Part shown: positions 33,401 through 43,900 of the stretch, in pieces
Layout: every line of letters starts with the position of its first letter
Position numbering within the stretch: the stretch's first letter is position 1
From: Amoebophrya sp. A120
Taxonomy: Eukaryota; Sar; Dinophyceae; Syndiniales; Amoebophryaceae
Assembly (NCBI GenBank): GCA_905178155.1
Contig: CAJINV010000004.1
Coordinates: forward strand, 1,661,034 to 1,725,033
DNA: 64,000 nucleotides
Direction: 5' to 3'
The notes under the pieces: model-generated
The model's database searches: none
What the model was told of the DNA's origin: nothing
The model's input: only the letters and a program-made list of their open reading frames with translations
Made by a program: the position numbers and the translations under genes

Positions 33401-34264
33401 TTGGATCTGAAATTTGGGAAGAAGAAAATGAATAAGGAGGAAATGTTAGCGATTGCGGACTTAGTTGAAGATGATCTTGCCAAGGACGATGAAGAGGAAA
33501 TAATGCCATGCGAGGACATGAATCAAAAACAAGTAGAGGAACCCGAGAAGTGGAACACCTCCACGACCGCGAACATCAATGAGCACAGCTGCGTCGAAGA
33601 AATGGAAACAAGCGACAACAAATCCACAGCGTCCACCGCAAAACAAAAAAAGACGTTGAACCCGAGAAGTGGTCCTCCGACGAGCCCCCGGGAAGAAGAT
33701 GCAAAAATAGTGAAAAAGCCGCAATCTGCGTTCCGGTTTCGGGACTTGTGGTCAACAACATCAGTATCTTCGTCTTCTTCTTCCTCAACCAGGAGCAGTA
33801 GTTCTTCAGAAGAGAACCAAGACTACACGAAGATGAGCACGATGAACCCCCTCCTCGAGATTGGCAGTTTGAACACACTACTTTTCGGCAGCAACACGGA
33901 AAAGTACCCCCACAACGTCGTCGTCGAGAACGTGACCTGGTTCAAACCCGACTCGCTCCACCACCCGAACGAGCACGAAGACCCACAGAAGGTGTTCGAC
34001 CTGGGCAGCCGGGTGCACGACGGCTCCTTTTCGTCAGGTTTGTCCTACCCCCGGGTGGTGGCAAAGACCCGCGTGTTTGTGCAAAGGTGCGACGCCTGCA
34101 CCAGTGCGACGGCGGACCTGGTGGTGCGGAATTTGAAGTATTCGAACAAGATGTACGCGTACAATCGGATCTGCAATAACTGTCTGGACAAACTTACCGG
34201 GGGGAAGGACCACCCGCTGGGCGGGAAAAACCTAAAAGCATACCCGCTCAACCAGATGCCGTGA
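30488..34264 (+). CDS. Large acidic protein of unknown function with C-terminal CxxC pairs
   Basis: One uninterrupted ATG frame of 1258 codons ends in TGA at 34262-34264. I do not recognise a family. The first 800 residues are dominated by Asp, Glu, Ser and Gln, with acidic runs near residues 80-95 and 500-517 and scattered helical-looking blocks (SFYNSLEGPRR, FSYERRKERFQHYKS). Two parts look folded. Residues about 863-931 are hydrophobic and well mixed, including CVLVCDVLGSTLLSDFSLFLL. Residues about 1130-1258 end with CDAC, 24 residues, then CNNC, a plausible zinc-binding pair. No introner or conventional intron is present, unlike most neighbours. The acidic composition suggests a nuclear or chromatin-related protein, but this is only a guess. 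Frame length and ATG context support it as a real gene. Confidence 0.8.
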   Translation: MSQINHDGVAGAQDQEDGKQKVVDDNFLFTDDEDVLDTTEENVSSSDEEHNNSTGAARRRPRSTSSPSSCLSSTPRVMSKNREDEEEDEDDDDDDDEQLHLHDLESASSKNFLFPPKDLQDEAEDLQEELDRQRNVNQTVQLHRKKTVNLHTFAEDLQQHEDGILATFVFSDALDQLADEMLLQQEEEPVKNLKSASSDQQEPQPALLRSIATAGWKWLCENFYGSGAAGTRSRSSSAPDEEAPNHLLHDFVLSSEKTRRGLELLFGIVGEEDQEEEQNGSSSSQRQRSGGRRTNRKQMNQVDEQKLLIKEQKFLFHLHKTYHEKYSETQLLEDPVSDSCPPSADVSGLQFETLTDDIDFFLQLRRKNAHLLPSFYNSLEGPRRPGARNKIGTTSEENKNRRLDAERMMQGRDEIVQELESLPVPETSLLEFSYERRKERFQHYKSACYNSALLFNPCLKVIPRGSAGSQMKRPIHQVQCPHVAKFTERQQFKLMREKSLLMREEEEEEEDDDDEDQHALGRFDDGGHQDMNSYSDHGTTPAGSSLLAMGQDHAEHQQNGTKPMKDELDALFEDDEEDDDENRPLLVGGAGEMNYNYPEHHVDDEVEDQDHLSLNAQDKDFDMEMEPQGVLDEVEENDEREKIDVGPQQEQPAEVFSSSKESEVEEGGPLRGRRGGGADTASAAAGRSSSPLTKRRKKMTGRDQEVGEDDDQQTFDLVAATQEQEVDKTVVDTSKEREDLQQALVEADVEPAEPPHNHFEDQDLANEEIKMLQDSKLKQQSRFLPLQKVLAEEKEWFERKRRLQEENECKQDEQQDILLRISIFDRRAESKVDEHIGNKAGGGTGGSSSTTCPVEPIGKVLEKCVLVCDVLGSTLLSDFSLFLLDQLHRMTPQSGVISTFPSGVECILACQDTLYVAPFPQFRGFEVVSRRINTRRSGQHEEEEKAEGGDTCARWTTNSSCGEFVDRVDEWLDLKFGKKKMNKEEMLAIADLVEDDLAKDDEEEIMPCEDMNQKQVEEPEKWNTSTTANINEHSCVEEMETSDNKSTASTAKQKKTLNPRSGPPTSPREEDAKIVKKPQSAFRFRDLWSTTSVSSSSSSSTRSSSSSEENQDYTKMSTMNPLLEIGSLNTLLFGSNTEKYPHNVVVENVTWFKPDSLHHPNEHEDPQKVFDLGSRVHDGSFSSGLSYPRVVAKTRVFVQRCDACTSATADLVVRNLKYSNKMYAYNRICNNCLDKLTGGKDHPLGGKNLKAYPLNQMP

Positions 34265-35350
34265 AGAGAGGGAGCAGGAAGGATCTGGCAGGAGGGGATG
34301 TTGTGCATCTTTCACGTACTGTCAAGAGTATTCGTCTTCTTTCCAAATAAATCATCTCATAGATACAGTGACGCTTTGACTCATGAACAGGATGATGAAG
34401 TACAGCACATCAGTAGAACACCAACCAACACCGGCCAAAGTAGGGCTTCGGTTTTTGTGTGAAGTAGAAGAAAAAGTAAACTACAAGTATAAGAAAAAAT
34501 TCAAAGGAAAAAGAATATTGGTCCACCACCGCCGCTGCCGCAATGACAGTGGTCTGAGACTGCCGGAAAGGCACTACAGTATTGTTCTTCATCATCTGTG
34601 TTGTTGTAATAACCGTGCATGTCGTCGTCGTGTTAAAAGCCAGCGTGCCATGATTCACGACTGCTTTTTTCGTCCTCTCTGACGAGGCTTCCGCTTGTCC
34701 CATGATAGTGAAACTCATGGTTTCCAGTTTTGAGGGCTGCACTTTGTAGAGAAAAAATGGAGAAGGTCAAGGTTTCATTTCCATTGTCTCACTGGAAAGT
34801 TCTCAAAAGTGAGCGAGCTGACGTGTTGAATTTTTGCGAGTAGAGGTATGATTTCTTCATGAGAGATCGCAAGGAGCGCAGTTGTAACTTCATCTATTTA
34901 CTTACTCTAACTTGACAGAAAGTGAAAGAGAAGCACAAGCACAAAAGATGAGGCACTTGTTCTGTACGCGCGGCAAGGAGCTCCTGCTTAACTACACCGT
35001 CGTCGACGAGACACAGCAGCTACTCATGGTAGAGATGAAGGGGCGCACAGCAAAACCTAAAACCAGATGGTCCTCTCGCTGGACGGGGCAGGAGGAGCAA
35101 GATGAAACGCAGCAACAGCGTGGACGAACAAGCGTCAAATAAAGAAGTTGAAGGGTTGTAACAAGTAGAGCGACCGCGCAACGTCGTGGACGAGGAGATT
35201 ATCAACATCTTGGTTCTCCTCTTTGTAGCGAATTCTCTTTGGAGCCCCGGGTCTCACGGGTAGAGAGACACGAATCTTCCGCCCGAACCTAATTTCGCAC
35301 GTGAACAACAAGGACTACATCTCCGTACTGGTACTAGACAAACAGTCATC
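34265..35350. other. Intergenic, nothing recognised
   Basis: Downstream of the acidic ORF and upstream of the tetraspanin-like gene. Short frames on both strands overlap each other and show no family features. Confidence 0.5.
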
Positions 35351-38300
35351 ATGGCGCGCATCATCAACCGTGTGTGCGATGGCGTGTTCAACTACTTTGG
35401 GTTTGGGGCGCACAAGGGCGCGGGCCGCCTGCAGTTTTTCCTGCTGTTTCTGAACGTGATTTTTTCCGTGTGGCCGCTGGTCTGCTACGTCGTGTACTCG
35501 AAGGACATACACGTGGTCTATTGGCTGGGGAAAGTGCCGCAGTACGTCAACCTGTCCGTCCCGATCTGTCTGCTGTCCATGAACATCGGGGTCAACTACT
35601 TCCAATGCTTCCACGTGCGACCACAGGCGGCGCGAAAGGGATGCATCATGCTATTTGTGGTATTAAAGCTTTACCCTTAGTACCAAGAACTTCATGTGCC
35701 ACCAGGATTTTATTTTATTTTTTTTCATCAAGTAGTTGTTTGATTTTATGCATGAATTTTCCCGTACCAAAACGATTTTTGATTATTCGAAACAGGACGG
35801 TATGCTGAATTTTGTAGGTGAAAAAGAGTATAGTTGGGGCTGAGTCCGTTACGGTTCGTTCCGGTTCGTTTCACCGTAACGAACGAATTTTCGTTCGTTC
35901 GTTACGGTTCGTTATGGTTCGTTTCACCGTAACGAACGAGCTGCCGTTCGTTCGTTACGGTTCGTTTCACCGTAACGAACGAGCTCCTCACGAGCCGTAA
36001 CGCCGTAACGAACGAATCTGATTTTGGGAAAAAGACGTCCGTGCGTGAACACTGCAAAAGGTGAAAACTGCCTCGTCGTCTTTCCGCGAGACGGCGAAGA
36101 ACATCCGGCGCTGGCTTTGTGCTTTTCTCCTTAGCGAGCAAGTCCGGTGAGATCTTCCGGCAGGCGGTTGTTCGTCAAAGAGAAATGCGGCGCTATGCTC
36201 GTCTCTGCGGGCCAAGCGGCGCGTCCGGGCGGAGCCCTGGACGTCCGTCCGATTACGGCGAGGTCGTACACTTGCTCGTGTTCTTCTAGCTGGAGCCCGG
36301 TGCATCCGAGTGAGCCGGTCCGGCTCGGCAGCGCGGGGGCCAAAAATCCTGCGTGCGTGTCCTCCACGCGGGCGGCCCCTGGGTGCGTCACGGTCGCTGC
36401 CTTTTCTTGGCGCACGGTTAGTGGATGTCGAGCCGCTGGGGTGGCGCCCCGATGTGCCCTGCAGCCAGGCAGCGCGGACTTCCTCCTTCGTGATCGCTGG
36501 GGCCTTCATTTCGTCCTTTGCGATTTTCGTTTTTTCCGTGTCTGGCACGGGTGGGCAGATCGCGTTCTGTTCAGGGTCTCAGGGTCTCTCTCGTGAATCA
36601 CGCTGACGCAAAATGCAGAGCACCGTCGCGCGGAATATTCCCCCCGACGGTGCTCTGCATTTTGTTCCTTTCAGCTTTTGCTCTGCCTCACGCGCTCGTT
36701 CTATTGCCATACTGTTTGGCGCGTTCGTTCGTTCGTTCGTTCGTTACGGGGAAACGAACCATAACGAGCTCACGAAAGTCGGTTCGTTCGTTCGTTTGGT
36801 CGTTAGCGGACCCGCGAACCCACTTCGTTCGTTCGTTCGTTACGGTGAAACGAACCATAACGAACGAACGAACGAACGCAAACCCCTTCGTTCGTTCGTT
36901 CGTTCGTTCGTTCGTTTGCGTGGCTGCCTGAACCGGACTTGTTCGTTCGTTCGTTCGTTACGGTGAAACGAACCATAACGAGCTCACGAAATTGCGTTCG
37001 TTCGTTCGTTTGGTCGTTAGCGAACCTGCGAAGCCACTTCGTTCGTTCGTTCGTTACGGTGAAACGAACGAACGAACGAACGAAAGCGCATTCGTTCGTT
37101 CGTTCGTTCGTTCGTTCGTTCGTTCGTTTGCATGGCAAAGCCAGTGCGTTCGTTCGTTCGTTCGTTCGTTTGTTCGTTCTGATGACACAAACGGACTCGC
37201 TCGTTCGTTCGTTACGGTGAAACGAACCATAACGAACCGTAACGAACGAACGAAAGTTCGTTCGTTACGGTGAAACGAACCGGAACGAACCGTAACGGAC
37301 TCAGCCCCAACTATATTGGTGAAAAAATTGCGACTTGTACAACAGCCACGCGTAATTGCATTTTTACTGCAAAAGAATTATGTCATTGGCTAAGCATACC
37401 GTCGTGGAAAGTGCACAATCGCGGCAGGATAATGGTTGTGTAGTATGTATGGATAATAGTTACGTACTCCCTGGCTGGCTTAGTTGTTGATTCGTGACCG
37501 ACACAGATCTCGAACATTTCTTGTCCGAGCGTCCGACTGCAAATGTCGCACAGCGTGGACCCAAGATTTTGGTGGTTGTGGATTTTGTCCGCACACGGCT
37601 GGGGGTAGTTGCACGCGCCACCCCTTGCGCGGCCCGGGTGCGCGAATCGGACCACCCGTCCGGGCCCGGACGGGTGCCCCGGCGGCGGGGCCTCGGGCTC
37701 TCCGGGTGCGCGAATCGGACCACCCGTTCGGGCCCGGACGGGTGCCCCGGCGGCCGGGCCTCGGGATCTCCGGGTGCGTGAATCGGACCACCCCGCCCGG
37801 GCCCGGACGGGTGCCCCGGCGGCTGGGCTTCGGGATCTCCGGGTGCGCGAATCGGACCACCCGTCCGGGCCCGGACGGGTGCCCCGGCGGCGGGCCCCCG
37901 GGATCTCCGGGTGCGCGAATCGGACCACCCGTCCGGGCCCGGACGGGTGCCCCGGCGGCGGGGCCCCGGGATCTCCGGGTGCGCGAATCGGACCACCCGT
38001 CCGGGCCCGGACGGGTGCCCCGGCGGCGGGCCCCCGGGATCTCCGGGTGCGCGAATCGGACCACCCGTCCGGGCCCGGACGGGTGCCCCGGCGGCGGGGC
38101 CCCGGGATCTCCGGGTGCGCGAATCGGACCACCCGTCCGGGCCCGGACGGGTGCCCCGGCGGCGGGGCCCCGGGATCTCCGGGTGCGCGAATCGGACCAC
38201 CACCCGCCCGGGCCCGGACGGGTGCCCCTTCGGCGGGGCCCCGGGATCTCCGGGTGCGTGAATCGGACCACCCCGCCCGGGCCCGGACGGGTGCCCCGGC

Positions 38301-40119
38301 GGCTGGGCTTCGGGATCTCCGGGTGCGCGAATCGGACCACCCCGCCCGGGCCCGGACGGGTGCCCCGGCGGCGGGGCCTCGGGATCTCCGGGTGCGCGAA
38401 TCGGACCACCCCGCCCGGGCCCGGACGGGTGCCCCGGCGGCGGGGCCTCGGGATCTCCGGGTGCTGGAGAAGGGTGGCAACCAAATCCGAGGCGCGCTCC
38501 CGGAGAGGGCGGTCTCGGGGGCGCGCCGAAGTTCGGCGTGTGCGAAAACGACGGCCGCCAAATCCGGTCAAAGAAAGTTTGGTCGGTCGCCAAATCCAGC
38601 CAAACTTTGGTCGGTCGCCAAATCCGGCCAAAGTTTGGTCGGTCGCCAAATCCGGCCAAAGTTTGGTCGGTCGCCATGTCCGACTAAAGTTTGGTCGGTC
38701 GCCAAACCTAGCCAGACTTTGTTCGGCTGCAGAACCCGACCAGAATGAGTTTGAGGTGTGGTCGGTCGCCGGAACCGACCAGAACCTACCTGGTAGCCGG
38801 AAGCTCCTGCTCTCCACTCGGCAGATAATTGTTCACAATTTTCTATTTGCAACTTCCATGAGCATAACCTCAGGAGGCTCTGGTGGTTCTATGGGCGTAC
38901 TTTTAGTACTTGCCCTCTGTGTTTCAGTTTCTGTCCGAAATAGTACAAACATCGATGCTGTTGATGAACACAAAGACCTGGCTCAGTACCCATCTCAAAA
39001 ATCCGAATCCCAATGCAAACCACTTCCCGGCGCCAGGTTCTCGGCACGGTGCTGATATGTATGGGCGCCTACGTGACGATGCAGGCGGAGAAGGTATCCA
39101 CCGATCTGGTGCAAAACTGCGGGTCTGATCCGCTCTCCGCCGCGCTGCAGGAGACCTGGACGAGCTGCAAGGATTTCTACCTCAAATGCGACCCCACCTT
39201 CACGCAAAACATGGAGGCCTGCCCTGGCTTCGCTGACCAGCAGTTCCAGTATGCAGGTGCACTGCTCCTGCTCATTTGAAGAGCATGCGCGAGCAATTTA
39301 CTTTTTGGAAGCACCAGGCAGCAAGCATATCACCACCTGCGTTCTATGGAGCCTGTGTGTGACAAGTTCGTCCTTGTGCACTAATTCTAACGTTCCGATT
39401 CACTGTTTGGGCGTTTGGAATTACTTATGACTTTTGCATGCAAGAATTAGAGCCCGTTCACAGCAACTGGTGGATTTGGCGGCTTGCATCACGAATGAGG
39501 GTGAGGCATGCTGTTGCACTTTCATATCCAACAGCCCCCACCGACCGCAGCGGAGCTTGCTGCGGAGGAGGCCGACGCAGAGGGTGGGGAGACCCCGTCC
39601 CCCGGCGTTTTCCGCGTGTCCAAAACCTACTACAGCTACCTTGTGGACTATGCAAATGAGAAAGTGTTGGCTACTGTTGCACGCATAGTGTATGCAGGCC
39701 GAGCAAGACAGCCAAGTTCTGTCATGTCGGATCGGTTGAGGAGCCTACCCTACGTACTAGTTTCACACGTGTTCTTCTTTTCCCTTGTGGTGATCTCGGC
39801 ATTGCAATTTTTCCCTGTTGGCATGAAGAGAAAGAAAGTTTGTGTCGCATGCTGAAGGTGCTTACAACATACCGTGGAACCGTATAAAAACACTTTTCCC
39901 CGGCAGACTGGCACCGAGTTCGAGTTCGACTGCACCGGCTTCTGCGAGTTTTACGCGCAGCCAATATGGAACAAGCTCAGCGAAGGCGAGCACCGCTGCG
40001 CCTCCGAAATCGCCAGAAGGGTAGGCGCAGTCAGTGTCACGGTGGGTCTGCCGACCGCCGGACTGGGGGTTGCGCTTTTCCTCGTCGGCGTCATGCTCGC
40101 GGGATACGACCACTTGTAA
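35351..40119 (+). CDS. Tetraspanin-like four-TM protein
   Basis: Four exons join in frame to 285 codons including the stop: 35351-35659, 39037-39256, 39551-39663 and 39907-40119. All three introns are GT-AG (phases 0, 1 and 0). TM1 is LQFFLLFLNVIFSVWPLVCYVVY and TM2 VNLSVPICLLSMNIGVNYF. TM3 spans the first splice junction (IMLFV + VLGTVLICMGAYV). TM4 is VSVTVGLPTAGLGVALFLVGVMLAG. Between TM3 and TM4 is a loop of about 140 residues with six or more cysteines, including TSCKDFYLKC, EACPGF and DCTGFCEFY, as in large extracellular loops of protist tetraspanins. There is no classic CCG triad, so the family call is by topology. Such proteins organise membrane microdomains. The first intron is 3.4 kb and full of repeats. 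Confidence 0.7.
35842..37300. repeat. CGTT/AACG tetranucleotide arrays with inverted copies
   Basis: Runs of (CGTT)n alternate with the inverse and with GTTACGGTGAAACGAACCAT blocks. Two roughly 210-bp units share GTTTGGTCGTTAGCG(G/A)ACC. The whole can fold into several hairpins. Confidence 0.9.
36609..36664. repeat. Perfect 20-bp inverted repeat around GGAATATTCC
   Basis: CAAAATGCAGAGCACCGTCG pairs with its exact reverse complement 16 bases downstream. The loop contains GCGGAATATTCCCC. A similar but imperfect hairpin lies near 46528-46570. Confidence 0.85.
37638..38464. repeat. 68-bp GC-rich tandem repeat, about 12 copies
   Basis: The period is 68 bp (for example units starting at 37638 and 37706). 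Each unit contains the perfect palindrome CCCGTCCGGGCCCGGACGGG or a one- to two-base variant, followed by TGCCCCGGCGGCGGGG. It is open in several frames on both strands, which is a by-product of the repeat. Confidence 0.95.
38575..38745. repeat. 28-bp tandem repeat, about 6 copies
   Basis: Units of GGTCGGTCGCCAAATCCGGC followed by CAAAGTTT, diverging to the right. Confidence 0.9.
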
Positions 40120-40959
40120 ATCTGAAGGATGCAAAGTTGCAGTGGTCCAACAGCAACAGCTCCTGTCATTCTTCTTTGCCGCAAAGCAATGGCAATCCTT
40201 ATCCCGCACCGTCCACGTGGGAGGCCGTGTTGTGTGCAGGCACGGGCCAAGAACATGAACATGGAGATTGGCGCAGTCTGCGGTTTTTCTATCGCGAGTC
40301 TGTCCTCGCCAGGACACAGAAAGTGGAGATCAAAAAACCCTACGAGCAATGTGAACGTTTATATGTAGTGAGGTCACGAACGTTCTATCCTAGTTCTGGC
40401 ACTAGACGCAAAAACATACACCTGCTATAGTTCTCTTTTCCCAACAAAAGAAGGCAGGAGCTGTAAAAATGCGGGAGCACTTCACTATGTTCTAGCGTAG
40501 TGTTAGTCCCGTCGGCCTTCATACCACTCCAGTGGATGTTCATGTTCTCTTATTTCATAATAGACGCAAGAACCTTGAAGATTTTGCGGACCCTCCCTAC
40601 ACGTATACATACCATTTACAACAGCGAAGTAGAAATCGTGAGTGGGCAAGGCCCGGATTTGTATCACATTTGGAGTGGGAAGATCGACCTCATCTTTGAT
40701 CAATTGGTCCGATGTGAAACCAGCATGATCTTCGTGGCTTTTGTAAATCGATCCAGCATTATGGGCTCCTTCGAGTCTGTCGGGCACAGTACAACGGTTG
40801 TAGCAGGCCGCGCAGATCATACATTGATTTCCATAATCACCTGGAAAGAAATGATAATGGACGAATGATCATACGTTATTTAACGTATATCGGGATACTT
40901 AATCACGATATTAAGTATCATAAAAATTTCTACTGCAGTAGATAAACATCGAAATAATC
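40120..40959. other. Intergenic between tetraspanin-like gene and lipase
   Basis: No gene supported. A 10-bp inverted repeat GATACTTAAT...ATTAAGTATC lies near 40893-40919, just upstream of the lipase start, within an AT-rich block. Confidence 0.5.
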
Positions 40960-43900
40960 ATGGAGGCTTGCATCGCGGCGGCTCGCAAACTGAGCTCTCC
41001 GGAGCTAATTGCCCGGGCAGTTCGCGAATGTGGAGAGGTCGCCGAGGAGTGTCTACGCAGAAGCGCAGCTGCACTTACGGACGGCGGCGCAAGTGCCGAA
41101 CAACAGCATGCAGCTGCGGTTTCCAGCTGTATGCACGGACAGACGATAGAAGCAGGTCGTAACCTTCACAACGCCAACATTGACCCGACGACTTTTGTAA
41201 CGAACGAGAAAGCTTTCTTCGGCGCAGCAACCTCCCCTTCCTGGTCAACTTTTTTCACGTCGCAATACTACTTCTCGCTGAGCTCGACGTTGTTTTTTCA
41301 GCTCCGCTATGCTGTGCAAAAGTATCGCACTCGTAGAAATGCATTACAAATTTCCTCAGCGTGAGCAATAAAATTTGTGATGCTGGTTTACCTTAAGAAG
41401 AAGATTTGTAATGCATGATTGCAATACGAGTGCGATACTTTTTTGCACAGGATATCCGCGTGTCGCTGTTACCTGCGAGCATCAACAACTTTATCGAACT
41501 CTTGCTGGGGTTATCGAGTGTAAAAATGTCTGGGTCTGGAAGAGTACAGCTTGTCATGCTAAATCTGAATCATACAAAAATCTGTGTTGCATGATTACCA
41601 ATAAAGCTGTTCACTTTTGAGAAGGCCGAGAGGCAGTTTCTCATTCGGAAAAGGCATGGTAAAGATCTCACAGAATCTGTGATGCTAGGGCATGCATCAC
41701 AGACCTCACACGTCGTGCAAAACGTGCATGACAAACCTGGCAATCTTCCAGACCCAGACACTTTTACATTTGATAGGGGTATTACTGGGAGCTCTCCGGC
41801 GCAACGAGTTTCATCCTGGCGGTGGTGTTTCCCTGGGTGTTATCAAATGCAAAAGTATCTGGGTCTGGAAGAATGCAAGATTTGTCATGCATATTTCTCA
41901 TGACCCATGATCCCTGCAATGCATGACCTAGTAGCATCGCAGACATTTATTTAGAAGGCTTCCTGATGCACCTTCCGCATGAGACACGCCCTGTCCGTGT
42001 AGCACAAACTGCGCCCCTCTTGCTGGTCATGCAATACAAATTTTTTTAGAGTAAGAGTCCAAAAACAGCATGACAAGTTGCAATCTTCCAGACCCAGACA
42101 TTTTTGCAGTTGATAGGTGTTTCTGTGGCTCTTCAGCGGGTTGCTCTTGTCGTTGCTCAGGTTTTATCCGCTGCAAAAGTTCTTGTATCGTCTACGTCGT
42201 ACTACCAATTGCGGTACTGCATGAAGGCAAAAAATCTTTTATCGGTTTCATTTGCCTGAACTGGCATTACAAACTGCACTTGTAGTTCTCTTTCTGGAAA
42301 ATTATGTAAGTTTTGCATTTTTCACGTAGAAGTGCAAGTGCGATACTTTTGCAACGCATAGGTTTGTGCAGTTCCAGTACCACTTAAGTTTCATCGCCGT
42401 GGACTCGCTGCTTCTGTCCGTGCTGTTTCTCATGCTTCGTGTGGAAGACGTGACCTACTGGTTCGTGCAGAGACTGCATAGAAGAATTTTCGTCGAAATT
42501 GTGCCGGTGGTGCAGGAATTGCTGCTACCGGGGTGGGCGAAGAAGCTGCTGCTAAATAGAAATCACCGTCGCGGTGAAGATATTATCAATGAAGGAAATC
42601 GTGGGGAAATGAAGGAAGTCGGCCTCATCTCTCCTGCTCCTTCTGCTGCTGCGCAGGATGATCACCTTCACCACGAAAGTGGGCGAGCGAGCTCTTCGCC
42701 GGAGCGTAACGAGCCACAGCATGTAGACACAGGTAACTGCATCGTGAAAAATAAATCGGGCCGAAGTATCAACAAAAATGCAGCTGCCCCTGCTTCACTA
42801 TGCATGGCAAAAGTATCGCACTAGTACAACTTGCGTAAATACATATTTGCTTTTAGCGTGACAGATGAACAAATTCGCCATGCGGATTTGCTGTGAAAAT
42901 CGGATTTGTGATGCACGCCAACCATTACTACGAGTGCGATGCTTTTGCAATGCATATTCTCTTAGCACAGGCACAGCTGAGCAGTCTCGATGCGAGCACA
43001 GGAGTGTGATGGAGACGGAGCTCGAAGAAATAATGCGGTCCTGTAGTCCACCGCTTCCGATATGCAAGAAAAAAACTGTGTAAGTAAGTGTAGATCTGTG
43101 ATGCAGAAAATGCAAAACAGTTACACTTGTCATGCTCGACATGCATGATCGGCTCGCTTCCCATGTGTTTTCCCTTCCTAGCTACGCATAACAAGTTTTT
43201 CCTGTCATTGCAGTCAAACTTGTGATGCTGTTTTCCCAAAAGACTTACACTAACAAAGTTTTTTTCTTGGATACCCGAAGATGTTGCGATACGACAATGA
43301 TGACTTGCAATTGTCCTCGAAGAGGACCACGATAGGAGACCCACCAGCGGCGGCAGCAGGAAGCACTATAATCTCCGATACAGAAGGAGAAGGAAATAAC
43401 GAGGTGACGTCATGGTCTACTCTACCAGAAGGTCTTCATACGAGCACCGGCGCCGCAACGCATACGCAACGACCAGACGGGACAAGGACCATAAATAAGA
43501 GCGCGGCGACCGCGACGTCGACCACTACGTCCAAAAAAATGATGAACCTCAGGTCATCTTCGGTAAAAGACCTGTGCGCCAAGTTGGAGCCGTTTTTCGT
43601 TCGGAAACCAGGCGGGAACGACACGGTGTGTGCGCGGTTACTGGGCCAATGTCTCGACAAGCTGATTGCGCATCACATAACGCAGCTGAAGGTCAGCGGG
43701 GTTAGTAGAAGCAGAGTAGCTGCTGCTGTTACGACGCAGAAGACGAACGCAATAAGCTACACGAATATGTTGAAAGCATCAAGGGGGCGAAAAGAGGACA
43801 TTGATGAAGATGAATCAGCAGGGGGACCTATCCCGAGTAATTAAAAGCGTTCCATTTTTCCAGAGGCAAGATGAGAAATCTGCGTAGACAAATGAACAAG

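Larger units (their letters stand above)
35826..37317. mobile_element. Non-autonomous Mutator-like element, long TIRs, 9-bp TSD
   Basis: The ends TATAGTTGGGGCTGAGTCCG at about 35829 and the exact inverse ending at about 37315 extend as inverted repeats for nearly 60 bp through CGTTACGG and CGTTCCGG blocks. The flanks are GGTGAAAAA at 35817-35825 and 37318-37326. A 9-bp duplication with long TIRs fits Mutator-like elements. No transposase frame is visible. The inside is mainly CGTT microsatellite with about 700 bp of unique sequence. Confidence 0.8.
35660..39036 (+). other. Long GT-AG intron filled with repeats
   Basis: The donor GTG|GTATTAAAG and acceptor GGCGCCAG|GTTCTC restore TM3 of the tetraspanin-like protein. 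The intron holds the MULE-like element (35826-37317), the 68-bp satellite (37638-38464) and the 28-bp repeats (38575-38745). Confidence 0.7.

Noticed and set aside
36721-37310. Proteins made of RSFVRSFV repeats
   Set aside because: They are translations of the CGTT microsatellite in the MULE-like element.
37638-38464. CRISPR array
   Set aside because: The units are contiguous tandem copies without unique spacers, and the locus is an intron of a eukaryotic gene.
37383-39055. Long open frames of 380-520 codons on both strands across the 68-bp array
   Set aside because: They are open in several frames only because the unit is GC-rich and 68 bp long without stops; the translated repeats differ by frame and have no family features.
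40500-40868. 122-codon frame starting at 40500
   Set aside because: Starts with a GTG codon, no homologous features, and it lies in the AT-rich upstream region of the lipase.
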